Of a stretch of 64,000 nt of DNA, positions 35,716-47,503 are shown piece after piece (position 1 is the stretch's first letter; the number at the start of each line of letters is the position of its first letter). The DNA comes from Ganoderma boninense (lineage: Eukaryota > Basidiomycota > Agaricomycetes > Polyporales > Polyporaceae): contig CM035304.1 of NCBI GenBank assembly GCA_002900995.3, positions 1,161,498-1,225,497 on the forward strand, written 5' to 3'. The position numbers and the translations under genes are program-made. Below the pieces are notes generated by a model. That model ran no database searches and was not told the origin of the DNA. It worked only from the letters and a program-made list of their open reading frames with translations.

Positions 35716-36857
35716 GGTGAAATGATGAGTTCTTGCGAATGATGTAGAGGAGATCCAGCTTCATGGGAGAAGGCTCAGAGTCGAGATCTGAGCCCCGTTG
35801 CATCTTGTAGTTCAACCCTGTCCGCGTAGGCGAAGGGGTCGCGATAATGAAGCAGATTGGAACCCTGTACGTGTGGAGGGCGAAGACGACAAGGACGACA
35901 GGTTTGCAACAAGTAAGGGAAAGTGCAGATGAACGGAGCAGACTTACCACTGTCCTGAGTTACACATGCAACAAATCGCCCCTTCTAATCATCATGGAGC
36001 CTATTTGTGTTGTGAAAGAACCTGTATTTTGAAGGAAGAGGCTAGGAGGTTACAAGGAATCGTGCAGCGTGAAGTGCGCCGGCGCCGTACCTCAGCCTGT
36101 CGTGAACGGAGCGACTGCCACACAGCTAGATTCGGAACACGGACCAGACAGGCATGTAACGAAGCTAGAGAGACACGTGTGGCATTTGGAAGTGGTCAAA
36201 GCGCGTACTTGCAAGGGTGTGGTGTGTAGTCTGTTCTCGCCTCGGAGTCGACGTCGTGGGTTGGAAAGAGGATGCGCCCGCTCTAAGCGCCCGTAAACTC
36301 GGTACTTCGAGTTCGACGATCATCATCGCTTCGTCCAGTAGGTGTGCCACCATTCCGCAACAAGGAAAATTCCCTCGTAGCACGAATCCTTATTTGTGAG
36401 CATTCCCGGAAGATAAGATACTCCAAGATGGACGAGTCCTGGCTCAGTTGCCGTGCTCCGCAGACTCAGTTCGCCGGACTATCATGCGACGACAAGCCGA
36501 GCTAGGCCATTGCATCCTTCTCGACGAGGTGACCTCGTCTCGGTCGCGCTCGCTGATATCCAAAAAGACCAACGTTATGGAACTAATTTCACTACAATCA
36601 CAGCCACCTTTAGATGCACCGGCACAGCAACACTAGCAGTAGCCCCGGCTCGCTGCTCCACAGCCTTCGGCACCGCGATCGGCGCGACCTCATCTCACGG
36701 CACGCGCATAGTTACGGGAACCGTCCCAGATGCAGGCAAAATCAATGTTTCAGGCAATGTTCGACGGCGAAGCAGAAGCTGTGCAGTACCTAGCACTGCT
36801 GGTGATCAACGCTGCAGCGGCGTGGATCATTTGATTTTGGGAATAACATACGGCAGG
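35716..36857. other. Convergent intergenic, no gene seen
   Basis: Space between the ends of the Cys-cluster gene (plus) and membrane-protein copy D (minus). The longest frame, 159 codons at 36453-36932 on the plus strand, overlaps the copy D tail and has no motif. Presumably holds both 3' UTRs. Confidence 0.5.
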
Positions 36858-38655
36858 CTAGTGCGAGCTAAACGGAATACTCCAAAGCCGGGGACATCGG
36901 ACGGCTGGAAGACGTTGTCGTCGTCCGAGTAGGCGTCGTCCCATCTGCGTCTTCCCTTCGGAAAGTGCGTCGGCATCCGATTTGGGCAGAACAGAGTCTA
37001 CGTGGACAGGTTGGGCGAAGGACATGATGAAGGGCGGGAGGCGGTCGCTCGGCTGCGCCCCGAACTCGAGCACCGCAGAGGCCATGGGTTGAGGCTCTCG
37101 GACCAGCGAGCGCGGCATGGAGAACGTCGCGCTCGCATTCGTGGTGTCGAATTGCCGGAGTGAGAGCATGAAGCGGCAGACGAGGATAGACGTGATCCTG
37201 AAACAGGGGAGGTGTTTGTCAGGGATAAGAGCGAGGAGTAGCGGAGGGAACGTACGGGTCGTAGAATGTGGTCAGGAAACCGTCATCCATTGCGAAATTA
37301 GCTGCACCCTAGGGTAAAGTATGAGAGGGAGATGCGATATTTCCAATCCGAGATTAGAAACATACCGGAATCGTGTGGAGGATGATATCGATCGTGTACA
37401 AGGTCGCCAGAAATCTACAGCTCGCGATGAGTGACGCATAGTCGAGGGTCATGGGGACCGAGGCGTACAAGAAATATAGGCTCCCTAAGGACACATGAGC
37501 CACGTAAACCGGGCATAGAAATCTGTGACACGACTCACCATTGTAGAAAAGGACGGAGCTGACAGTATGTCCCAGGTTGACGCCTTTGCGCATGCGATAT
37601 GACTGGTACGAATACCACCAGGTGATACCGACCACGAGAAGTTCTGCTGCTAACTGCGATCCCCGGAAGCCAATGGCAACTGCAGACAGTCGAGGTGAAC
37701 GTGACGTAAACAGGGAGCATTGAAACTCTACGAACCACTAGAAAGCGTCGCCCATTCAGCGACGATAGTACGCAAAACGGGAACGGCGGAACATACCTGA
37801 CGAATGCGGCCGGAGATAACAAGCTTGAAGCGCTGCAGTTCAGTGGACTGGGTAGATTTGCAGGAACGTCATAGAAGCAATGAAGCTTTCATAGGCCAAG
37901 GGTTCATGAGATTAGACCAAGGACAACTTCCGAAGCAGAGGCACTCACGATTGCCAGCACCGTTGGGGGTAGCATTAAAATGAGGGTTACCGCGGCTGAC
38001 CACACGTTCCTATTCGACAGCGCGTATGCGCGTAGGGCAGAGAATGCTGGAAACAAGCTTGACTCAGCACACAGGTGTTTGCATGACGGGCTTCAGACCC
38101 ACCGCTGAACGCAATCGTGCCCAGGACTTGGGATACAGTTTGTGTCCACGCAATGGCTGCACAACTATTTCGGGTGCGGATTAGTACGGATTGAAGACTA
38201 CTTAGCTGACGGCCATAATTCGCCAGTAACTTGCCTCTGCACAGCCGAGAATAAGAACGCGGAAGAGAGGAGCGGTAACAAGATAGCTCACCATGTTGGA
38301 CATTGGAAAGTTCGTCGCGACTGATAAGACCACCTGGAGGAAGATGGAATAGCGACTGAAGGCGTAAACCAACGAGGAGGCTGTGACTTTTGAGCGTCCG
38401 TTCCAGATGAACTCGACCTCCTGGCTGAGGCACAGGAGCCAGTCGTAGACGACGAGGACTGAGAAGATGTGAGCATCAGAAGACGGCTGAATGAATAGTG
38501 GAAACGGACCGGCGGCAGCATTCCCGCAATATGCACTCCCGTAGCTGTAATGTTGCACGGTATCCGAAGATATGAGGTTCTTGTCGCTGAGATCAAGGCT
38601 GCTCATGGACGTACAGATCTGAAATCTCCTGTGCACTGAAATGTGTCCCTGACAT
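36858..38655 (-). CDS. Multi-pass membrane protein, DUF6533-like, copy D
   Basis: Fourth array member and the clearest to read: start ATG at 38655 (MSGTHFSAQEISD), first exon 41 nt (38615-38655), about 364 residues. Order of blocks: AYCGNAAA, YDWLLCLSQEVEFIW, CAAIAWTQTV, AFSALRAYALSNRN, NLPSPLNCSAS, ELLVVGITWWYSYQSYR, SLYFLFLATLYTIDIILH, FYDPITSILVCRFML, VLEFGAQPSDRLPPF. Hydrophobic segments fall at roughly residues 26-40, 49-72, 84-102, 118-137, 172-192, 215-246 and 263-276. The 2-nt exons are AG (38235-38236, followed by a GC donor GCAAGT) and TG (37736-37737); the 16-nt exon is GGAGCCTATATTTCTT. In this copy the intron after the 16-nt exon is 54 nt and stop-free, so its retention would insert 18 residues. 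Intact. Confidence 0.82.
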
Positions 38656-41600
38656 TTTCTTGTTCGAGGAAGTGGGTGCAAACTGCAGCAAAGAATAGTG
38701 CGGTCAGATGTGGAGGTAGGAACGAAGGGGTAGAGCACTTATACATTTGCGCAGGAGGCCGGAGTCTCCTATGCCCGGACACCAGCTACGGCGCTATCGT
38801 CTTCACCGTGGCATGCATAGCCCAAACTGAACGAGGGGTTTGTTGGTCACAATGCGAACAATGCGGGTTTGACATACAGAGGGGTCACCGCACCATACGC
38901 TCAGGCTGGCGGTGTGTCGTCCACCGGTGCAGGTTCCTGTTTCCTGATCTCGTTGCGCCCCGGGGTACCGGTGTGATTTTCGCGATGGCGTGTCTAGGAG
39001 ATCGCCTCTGGCCTTTGATTCTTCCCTTGCCTGGGGTTAACGCGCGTTGACGGACGACGTGCTCGCCGAGCACAGGGACTCGGAAATGCCCATAGTCACC
39101 ATGACGACGAGGTGAGGGAGACCTGGGGCAGTTCGCTCGAAGGGATTATTGGATTGATGTCAGAGGAACAGGAACACAATAGCTTCGGGAAATGATAGAG
39201 CGGGACACACCTTTGGCTTTGGTTGTACATGTGTTTTGGTGATCTCGTCGCTCAGCTGCGCGCCGTCAAGTCGTTGCAGCGTGCGGTTCCTGTGGAGTTA
39301 GCAGGGTGTCTGTGCAATGTCAACGCATAATTATATGGTGGCAGTGTGCCTTGAGATTTGCTAGGGACTGCATGGGGTGTATCAGTATCATATTCTAACG
39401 CAGCGTGGCCATAGAGCGAGAGACCCGGAGAGGCAATTTCGGTGGATGCGAGTGCTGCGGGGAACTCGGAGCCGAGTCCGGGACTGCCCGGGTGATGAGG
39501 CGCGCATAGCTCTGGCGGCTGCGAAGTGTGCGGCCGCTCGTTCGACTTCGAAGGCTATGGTCACCACTGTTGGACTCCTTTGTTATTTCTCTCTGCGTGC
39601 TTGTTTCTGACCGCCATAAATATGAAGCATCCCACGTCTAATGGACTTTTCTGAACCTTGTCCCATTTCAGGATGCAAACTCGACCCCTCTCCGGCCGCT
39701 CTGAAGGCCAGCACATCGACGACAGTCGTATACGCCTCCTTTCCTGCGCAAGTATAAGCTGGGCTTTATGATGGCATTGAAAAACGGTCGTCTGAATATA
39801 CCAGACCTATTGGATCCTGTGAGTTCCACTTTCGATCGCACGTCAGGCGTTATGGACTCACATGTTGTCAACCGTTGCAGAGGATGTCGCGATGGTTTCA
39901 ATGCCACCTTTCAGGCAAAAGAAGGATGCACAATGTTGAGGAATATGCGTGGTATGTGGTGATCTCGTCCCCAGTCGGGTGCTGTGGCGGCGGTAGGGAC
40001 AAAGCCCAGGCGGCGAATAGAGCAGGGAAACCACTTGGTGTGTGTCAATCGGCCCCGGATCGCACTCTACACTTGATCTACAGCTCTACACTCCTGTCAG
40101 CAATCGCCCCCTTCGCGGCCTTCATGGCACCGCATCGCAACATTGGCCCTAAGATACACACGACGAAGACCGATGCGATGCCGAACCTTTCCCCATCCCT
40201 TCCGCGTATGGCTTCGTAGACCAGTCCCCTGTCTCGACAATCGACTATGCGCCACTAGCAAGAGCCACTTCATACCGTCGCCGTAACAACGTCGGACAAC
40301 ACGTAGTCGACGATGTAGGAGTATTCCTATTGTGTCGCAGACGCTCAACGAAACCAACATATCCGCGGTGCAGCGCCGTCTCTCTGACGACAAGTCGACT
40401 CTTCGCATGACTCCGTCGATGTCTCCGAGCCTTACCCTTCTTGATCTTTCCTCCCGTCGTCCGAGCTTATCCTCTCGCCATCTCCCTATGCTCCATTAGG
40501 AGCGTCTATATCAGCATACTGGCATCTGCGGACGGTCATGGACACCTACGCCTCTCTTCTCGGAACGAAGTACGGGGACTGCATCGGGTTCTCTCAGTCA
40601 AGTTCCAACTTGGCCATGGAGAAGGATCTCGGAATCTGCAGGCAAACACGTGTCCCGCTCGAATCCTTAGCAGGAATTTTCGCTTTCTTGCGATGTACCT
40701 TGTCAGCAGCGACAGTGTTGTGGAGAGAGGACAGACTTGCCTGCATCGTCGTACCTCCGGTGCTACCGCGACATGCATTCAGAGGACAAAGTTCTGGACA
40801 GCGTCTTCGACTATGTGAACGGGTGGATTCTTGCCGTTTCCAGCCCCTATGCCCCTCCTCCCCTGTGACCCTGCGCTCGCCTTCGACTCGCCTTCTCCCC
40901 TCAAATATCTCCGCATTCGAACTGCGTGGTCTTCGCGGCCGCGCCGAGGACCTCGCTCGGGACCAGAGCACACGTCGCCTGCACGTTCAGCGTGGACGAG
41001 TAGTCGTAGTCCTCAGACCTTGAAAGCTCGCCCACCTCGCGTTCTATGTAGACCGTGCGACCGCGCGTGCACCTCCATCTTCCGCCTGGGCGCAGTAGTG
41101 CCCAACTGTCTCGTATCGACCTCTTGCAGCCAATACATCTTGTTTTGCATAGTTCTGAACCAGCAGAAGCCGCTGCCGGAAATTGACATTGTCGCTCTGT
41201 GGCCGTCTCACTGGGAGTCTTGTACTGTGGTATGCTGACCCCGAGGAATCGAGCCTCTGGGGCCTGCGCAGCGGTCGCAGAAAGACGGTGGGGCGCAATA
41301 TTTGTGACATAGCGCAGGCGGCCGGCCCTAGCAGGAGACGGGGTGAACTCGATGTACGGCCGTTGTTATGATTGACAACACGGTGTTGTGGTTTATTGTC
41401 GTATAGTGGCGCCGAAGATACGGCCAGTCCGCGACCCAATAATTGCTTCGATAGGGGATGGGATGACGCGCAGCAGCCCAGCTGTGAACAAAAAGTAAGC
41501 CAGATAGTCATGTTCGCGTCGTATTGTTCTTGAACTGACACCACTTCTGGCTAGATAGCGTCTTGGATAGTTGCGGCGGACATTGAGGGGGGCTGACACA

Positions 41601-41695
41601 GATAGCGATCTCAGCACTTCGAATAAAAGGCGGCATGCCCGTACCCAGTGGACCTCGCGCACCAGACCGTCGCGGTGCAAGCCTATACGCAGACG
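38656..41695. other. 3-kb region without a confident gene
   Basis: Candidates are a 161-codon plus-strand frame (40538-41023) and a 125-codon plus-strand frame (40441-40818), both overlapping minus-strand frames of similar length. A TATA-like AATAAAAGG at 41622-41630 belongs to the next gene. The sequence before the TATA box (GGCTGACA..GATA.CG) resembles that upstream of the paralogue at 34821. Confidence 0.4.
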
Positions 41696-42606
41696 ATGCC
41701 GCGCGACTTGTCGACTCGTCCTCCAACTCCGTTCTACCGCCGCGGCCCGGACAGGGCCGGAGACAACCGCGCCTTCTCTCCATCCCGGACCTCTGTCTCC
41801 CCGTGTTCCTCCACGTCCACGCTGGTCACCTCCGCATGGATCGACACCACACCGTCGCCCGCCTCCTCTCCGAGTGCATCCGAGTGGGACATCGTTACGC
41901 TCCCTCAGCCCTATCCGCCTCCGCCTTTTCTGTCGTCGGATGCGGGTTACGGTGTCGCTCCCTTCGCCTTGGTGCCCTTGCCCTACCCTGCGCCTGGCCA
42001 CCATCTCAACCCTTGGCCCGCTCCGTACGCATCCCCGCCACCGTTGGACCGCGGGTTCGTCTCCCCAACGCGCACTGGCACCCCGTCGTCGCCGTCGTCG
42101 TCCCACACTCGTTCCAGCACTCTCCATCGCTCCTATCAAGACGGACGCGGACAGCGCACCCTCGATTCCGTGCCCTGCCAGATGTGCTTGCTGCGGGAGA
42201 TGCTGTGCACCTGCAGAGGCGGGGAGACGGCGAGGCTGCGAATGCGGGAGGCGGCACGGGAGGTGCTCAACAGGACGGGAGGCATGGCGGATTCTGGCCC
42301 GGGGCTGGCTCGGCGCTCTGAAGAGCCGCTACCTGCCCTTCAAGCTCCGGCATGGGCCTCTGGATTTGCGCCAGAGTTCGGGTATACATCGGGTACGGTG
42401 CGCCGGCAGTGTCCGTTGTGAGCCCCTTCGTGGTGTATGTGGGGTACCCAGTCTGGATGGGAGGGTTCACGTCGGGCTACTACGGCGGCCCAGGGCCTGT
42501 GCTCATATCCCAGACTGGGGTTCACGAGCAACAGGGCGGTTATGTGCCTGCTCGGGGTATCGACGCCGGTCAGTGGGAAGGTACAAACTCGGAGGCCGGA
42601 TGGTGA
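41696..42606 (+). CDS. Ser/Pro-rich protein with CxxC-x6-CxC cluster, paralogue 2
   Basis: Two exons, 41696-42392 and 42452-42606, joined over a 59-nt intron (donor GTACGG, acceptor TACCCAG), give 283 residues. The N-terminus shares RPPTPF, a DNR motif and SAWID with the paralogue at 34821; a Pro/Tyr/Ser-rich middle follows (APYASPPPLDRG). The cluster is LDSVPCQMCL...CTC (Cys161, Cys164, Cys171, Cys173), then MREAAREVLNRTGGMADS. The tail is Gly/Tyr-rich (FTSGYYGG). The ATG lies about 65 nt after a TATA-like AATAAAAGG. It converges on membrane-protein copy E, repeating the arrangement of 34821 and copy D. Unknown function; the four-cysteine motif may bind zinc, which is inference. Confidence 0.6.
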
Positions 42607-44018
42607 CGTCCTGTGCTACTGGATCGCCAGTCTACCTTGGCATGAGGGAGATTGTCGGTGGCAGGTACTGTAATAACTGTGTATATTAGATGGTTTTAGG
42701 GTAGTTAGCTAGAACCATCTATGGAGGACCAAGTATGCGAACGAGAACAGCGGCCGCCTCATCAGGGCCTTTAAATGCGCCCCCTGCGAGACGGCTGATG
42801 ACTGTACGGATGAAGGCGCGTCGACCGCCTACTTCGCGTTTCTACGACAAAGCGACAGTCACAGTGCCCGAATGCCAAATTATAAAGTAGCACATGCATG
42901 CATGTACAGGACAAGGGCACATGTACACTTAGAATTCAGGAGGATCCGATCTGATGTGCCTGTGCAGAGGCTTCCGAACTGGTTGCTTTAGATGCAGCAC
43001 TCGGAGGAGCGAACCTCAAGAGGTACCTCTGCAGTGAGATCCCGCATAGACGTATTCACAGCCTCTCTAGGCTCCTAGAGATAATACGCATTCTGCACAA
43101 ATGCAAGATATGCCCCAAAGTCGCATTACAACCAGCTGGACTTTGCGACAGGGAGAAGCCTGGAGAGAGGATGAATGAAGCAGCCACTTACGACGAGTTC
43201 CTTCGCCTGCAGTGTTCGTCGAGTTCGTATACATGCTCGGCACCATCCATCCCATCCATGAACTGTCCCAGAGCCTATCCTGGTGCCTTCGTTTCTTCTA
43301 AGTTCTAGGACATGTCGATCGGCCGGTGCAGGCTTCAGAGAGTCAGAGTCTATCAAAGATCTGGAGGCAGCGAACCTAGCCGGGATACCCACCAAGGGTC
43401 TCTGGAGAGATATAAGCCAAGTTGAGGGCAGCGGGTATCTGCACTAGTATGGCACGGCTGCTAGAGCTTCGGAGTCGTTGTGGTCGGGGAACAACGTACC
43501 CGGACACCGAAGCGCCTTGAGTTTCGAACTACCGGTCATCGTCACCGAGTAGGGACACATACACTCTCCAGATAACTTTTGAAGGGTGCACACAGCCGCT
43601 ACCTTCCCGGGTTGAAAACAAAATAATTTCTAGGTGGATGGATCTCAAAGTCGGCTATACATAGCTGCCCCTTGGAGCCGGGACTGGCAGGCGGGTCATG
43701 TGTCAAGAGAAGCATTCGAATGCTGAGATGCAGAACACTCCATCCATGTTTCAGATGAAGTTTGACAGGGGTGTCATATGTATGGCAATGCGCCCGAACC
43801 TGTACCTATCATTGCTGACAATCAGCTCACTCCTGACGTCGTGCGAGTAGCTCACCTACAGAAAAGGCCATCCCTTCTACACTCAATATTCGGGCATCTC
43901 TGGGGCCTTTCAAGGGAGAGACAGGCAACCATCATTGGTCAATGGCGTCCTCGACGTCGGACCCAGGGTCACCATATCTACGTCTTCGTAGTCGTCATCA
44001 GAATCTGCTCCTGACTGA
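42607..44018. other. Convergent intergenic with old tail of copy E
   Basis: The 3' space between the Cys-cluster paralogue and copy E. At about 43930-44018 the minus strand still encodes, in a shifted frame, a tail like those of the paralogues (FGARSSHNLPPFLAPFA, then Asp-rich sequence), which shows that copy E once ended further downstream. The rest has only short frames. Confidence 0.5.
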
Positions 44019-45680
44019 TCAGGGTCGACATGAAGTTGCTGGGCAAAGGGTGCGAGGAAGGGAGGAAGGTTGTGGCTTGAACGCGCCCCGAACGAGCACT
44101 GATGCCTTGCGCTCGCCGAGTGGAGAACACGGTACAGACAGTGTTGGGGCCTCTTTAGTCGTATGGACTTCCCGGAGTGAGAGCATAAAGCGACAGATGA
44201 GAATCGAAGTTATGCTATGGCATTGATAAGGAGCGGTATGGGGTTAAATGGGTAGTCAAGAGGACGCACGAGTCAGAGAAAACGTCAAAAGGGCCCTCCG
44301 CATCGTTTATGACAGCTGATGCCTGCAGCAAAATATGAACCTCAGAAAAGACTGAAATATACTTACGCAGTTTCTGTCTCGAAAGCTTACCAGTGAAAGT
44401 TTGAGGAGGATATTTGCAATGTATATAATTGCAAGTGATCTGTATGCGTCGCAATGAACTTCCGGAAAGAAGAGTTCATGGAAGGAAACACACAGGAAAT
44501 ATAGGCATCCTAATTTCAAGACATTCCAGATGAGGATGCGACATTTGGGTAAATAACCAAAGGCTTACCATTGAATATAAGGAGAGATCCCACAGTTTTC
44601 CCCATTTTCATGCCCTTGTTAGCACGATAGGAGTGGTAGGTGTACCGCCAGGTGATACCGATGAGAAGCAACTCTGCTACAAGTTGCGACCCACGACCGA
44701 CCACGGGCACTGTAAATGGCGGAAGTAAGAGTTATGTGAAGACAATATATGTATATCCTGTCATACTCACCACTGAAATCGGATTGTTAGCCTGTCAGAA
44801 TAGCTATCAAGATGGTGACCTATTCAACTGACCTAAGAGAAAATATTGGAGATACCGAGTTTGAAGAGGTACAGTTAAATGGGCTGGGTAGATTTTGAGG
44901 ATCCTGATATATCGCAATGAGCTTGCTCAGAAGCTGTTCAGCAACTTGATGTCAAACCATGCCGGAAACACGTACAATGAGCATGACAGACGGTGGTATC
45001 GCGGAAAGGGCAATTATGGCTGCCAACCATTGGTTCCTATTCGACAAAGCGTACGCACGCAATGCAGAGAAGACTGAAAACCTGTTTTGGCAAGCTTTTA
45101 GTGACTCAAAGAAGCTCAGGCGCACCACTGAACGACATCTTCTCAAAAATTCCAACGATAATTTGGGCCCATGCGTTCGCTATACAGCTATAATGAGTAG
45201 AGAGTAAATGTGATTGATGCCGGCGCGATTGCGGATAATTATCCTGACCTCTGTATATAATAGGATGAGTCGTTTAATCAGGTAAGTAAGGAATCCTCAG
45301 CGTGGTCACGCACCCTGTCTGACATGGGGTAGATTGTTGCGATTACTAGGAGGGACTTTACCAGCGACCCATACCGGCTAAAGGCATACACCAAGACTGG
45401 CCCCGCGAACTTTGAGTCCATATTCCATATAAGTTGGGTTTCCTGGCTAATTGAAAGGAACCATTCATAGAAAAGGAGCACTAACACGACAAGTTAGTCC
45501 AAATAAAACGAGATTTTGCATGCGACAAACCACAGCTAGCAAATGCGCAATATATGGTTGTGTAGCTAATATTTAAGAGCGCCCAAATATGTTAGAGATC
45601 CAGTTACAAGGCTGTGACCATGATATACGCCATGCTCACAGATCTGATACGTCCTGCTGACTGAAGTGGCGCATAGACAT
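44019..45680 (-). CDS. Multi-pass membrane protein, DUF6533-like, copy E, with frameshifted tail
   Basis: Fifth array member. Start ATG at 45680 (MSMRHFSQQDVSD), then YEWFLSISQETQLIW, SRYGSLVKSLLV, CIANAWAQI, LPSPFNCTSS, LLLIGITWRYTYHSYR, CLYFLSLAIIYIANI and ITSILICRFMLSL blocks. The 2-nt exons are AG (45249-45250) and TG (44771-44772); the 16-nt exon is GATGCCTATATTTCCT. The membrane part stays in frame. In the last exon, at the position of the conserved VLEFGA motif (about 44090), two bases are missing, so translation leaves the family frame and stops at 44019-44021 after about 20 aberrant residues. The extracellular or cytosolic tail is thus altered; the protein may still fold in the membrane. 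Early pseudogene or real variant. Confidence 0.7.
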
Positions 45681-46570
45681 TTTTGCTAGTCGCGCAGAGT
45701 TGATGAATACTGCTGAGGATGGCCAGGTGGGAGGACAGTGGTGTGGAAGTAGCAGTGTAGTAGGATATATATACGCTGCCGTCTGACCATAGAAGTGACG
45801 GCGTCAAGGATAATATTTTGAGGGACTCGGAGAGACAGAAGGTCATGGCGTACCCCCGATAAAATTAGTCGGCTTGTTATAGATACCTCGAAGTATCCTT
45901 TGGGACTGCAAGATGGATGTGCAACCAGTGAGAGATGGATGGGTACTGGTACTGCTTCTATCCTATCACCCGAGCTTCGGCGACGAGCAGTTCGCAGTAA
46001 GATATAGTGCCTTCTTTAGATATAGTGTGTTGGATGCTGTCAGGCACATCTATGAATTCAGCCTTACCTGATACTTCGAGGGTTGAATTCGTATAGCTAG
46101 TCGCGAAGGTTGAAGTGAATCCGAGATACCGGCAGTACAGGCACAACTTGAATGTACTAGCGCTGGCGCGCTGGCGATTGAATTTGAACGCCGGGAGATG
46201 CCACTTACATTTGACACCTCGCAGGAAAGGCTTGGGACTCGTCAGACTGTCTAGCGCAAGGTGAATGTACTCTCCCTCTCTGCGTATCTATCGCCACAAC
46301 GAATATTTGACGGCTAGGAGACGTAGACCTGGCCACTGTAGCGAACGCCAGACGACACGGAACATCAAATCAGTGTTTTGGCTCACACCGAGGCATCGGA
46401 GGCAATGGGGCGAGAGCGTCTCTGATCGGGGCGTTCATTATCAGAAGAGGAACATTTGGTATGTTTCACACCATGCACCTTACCTTCCTCCGACTTCTAT
46501 CTGCGCCTCTATCCACAATTCTTCCTTCTGCTGCGACCCTCCTTTCCGTCCCATACTCTCCGTCGACACA
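45681..46570. other. Intergenic, nothing recognised
   Basis: Upstream region of copy E and of the plus-strand candidate at 46571. A 62-codon minus-strand frame (45958-46146) with a GTAAGG donor-like site inside is the only mild candidate. Confidence 0.4.
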
Positions 46571-47503
46571 ATGGTATCCCTCCGAACTGCACGTGGCTCC
46601 AATCTGCGAGCGAGGAAGGCAGGAGGTCAGCAGCCCAATTCCATACCGGACCTCTTCATCTGTGCCTTCCACGAGTGCCGCAGCAGAAAGCCCCATCTTT
46701 TCCCTCATGGCCACTCATCCTGGACTCAAGAGCAACTCCAAGTGTACCTCACAGTCGCATGGGAGAAGGCGGGCCCCCACAGACAGAAACTCTACTGGAA
46801 TCCCGCAGAGGGTTTTTCCAACAGTGGCCAAGTCCCATTCCATCGAGACTGAGCCCCGGGTGTCCAGTGACATGAAACGTGCTCCACGCATCGCGTCCCG
46901 TGCGAAAGGTAGAAAAGCCCCGCTGAAGTCTCGCACGAAGCGCACTGGCACCTTGGGTTCGCCACCGTCGGCGACCCAAGGTCAGCCCGCCACATCCCTG
47001 CCTCTCGAGACCTTGAACCCATGTCTCCTCTCACACCACACTCCACATGCTCTTCCGCCTCGGTCCCGTTGCAACTTGTCGTGAAATCTACAGGTTCACC
47101 ACCGCGCGAACCGGCCGCGGGTAGTCTACCCCCCGCTCAACATGCCGGTGGCGCGTCGCCTCTTCATCCCTATCCCTTGTCGACAGACGAGCGCGACGGA
47201 GGCGCTGCATCGTCAGCGGCCTGTCCTTCCTTCCCTTTTGTTCCTCCGGATACGTTCAGATGCATCCTCCACCCACGCTCAGCCCAGCTCTCAGTTCGGC
47301 CGCTCCACATGCGATGTGGCGAGGCGCGAGCCTTCCGGGATCTGCGAGCGGCGATGGGAGTTCCAGTCCCGGAGATTGACCCCTCGCTCCTCGACATGCA
47401 ACGCCAAATGAGGGAGCAGATGAGCAGGTATTACCCGTCGACGCATCCATCCCTCGGTTATGCACATATTCCATCTGCTGTAGAGCATTGGCCGTGGAGA
47501 TAG
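46571..47503 (+). CDS. Possible multi-exon gene, basic Ser/Pro-rich protein
   Basis: An ATG at 46571 opens a short exon; two inferred introns, about 46629-46689 (GTCAGC..GCAG) and either 46981-47093 or 47023-47093 (..TACAG), connect three frames into about 250 residues ending at a TAG at 47501-47503. The middle is basic and Ser-rich (MKRAPRIASRAKGRKAPLK), the C-terminus contains a helix-like LLDMQRQMREQMSRYYPS and ends EHWPWR. The donors are weak, so the model is tentative and frameshifts are an alternative. No family recognised. Confidence 0.35.

Noticed and set aside
42361..42460. Frameshift near the end of the Cys-cluster gene at 41696
   Set aside because: A 59-nt intron with GTACGG donor and TACCCAG acceptor explains the frame change.
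44290..45120. A further 2-nt exon before the NLPSPFNC block
   Set aside because: An earlier acceptor gives a normal exon (IQS-like start, then NLPSPFNC) in phase in all five copies, so no micro-exon is needed there.
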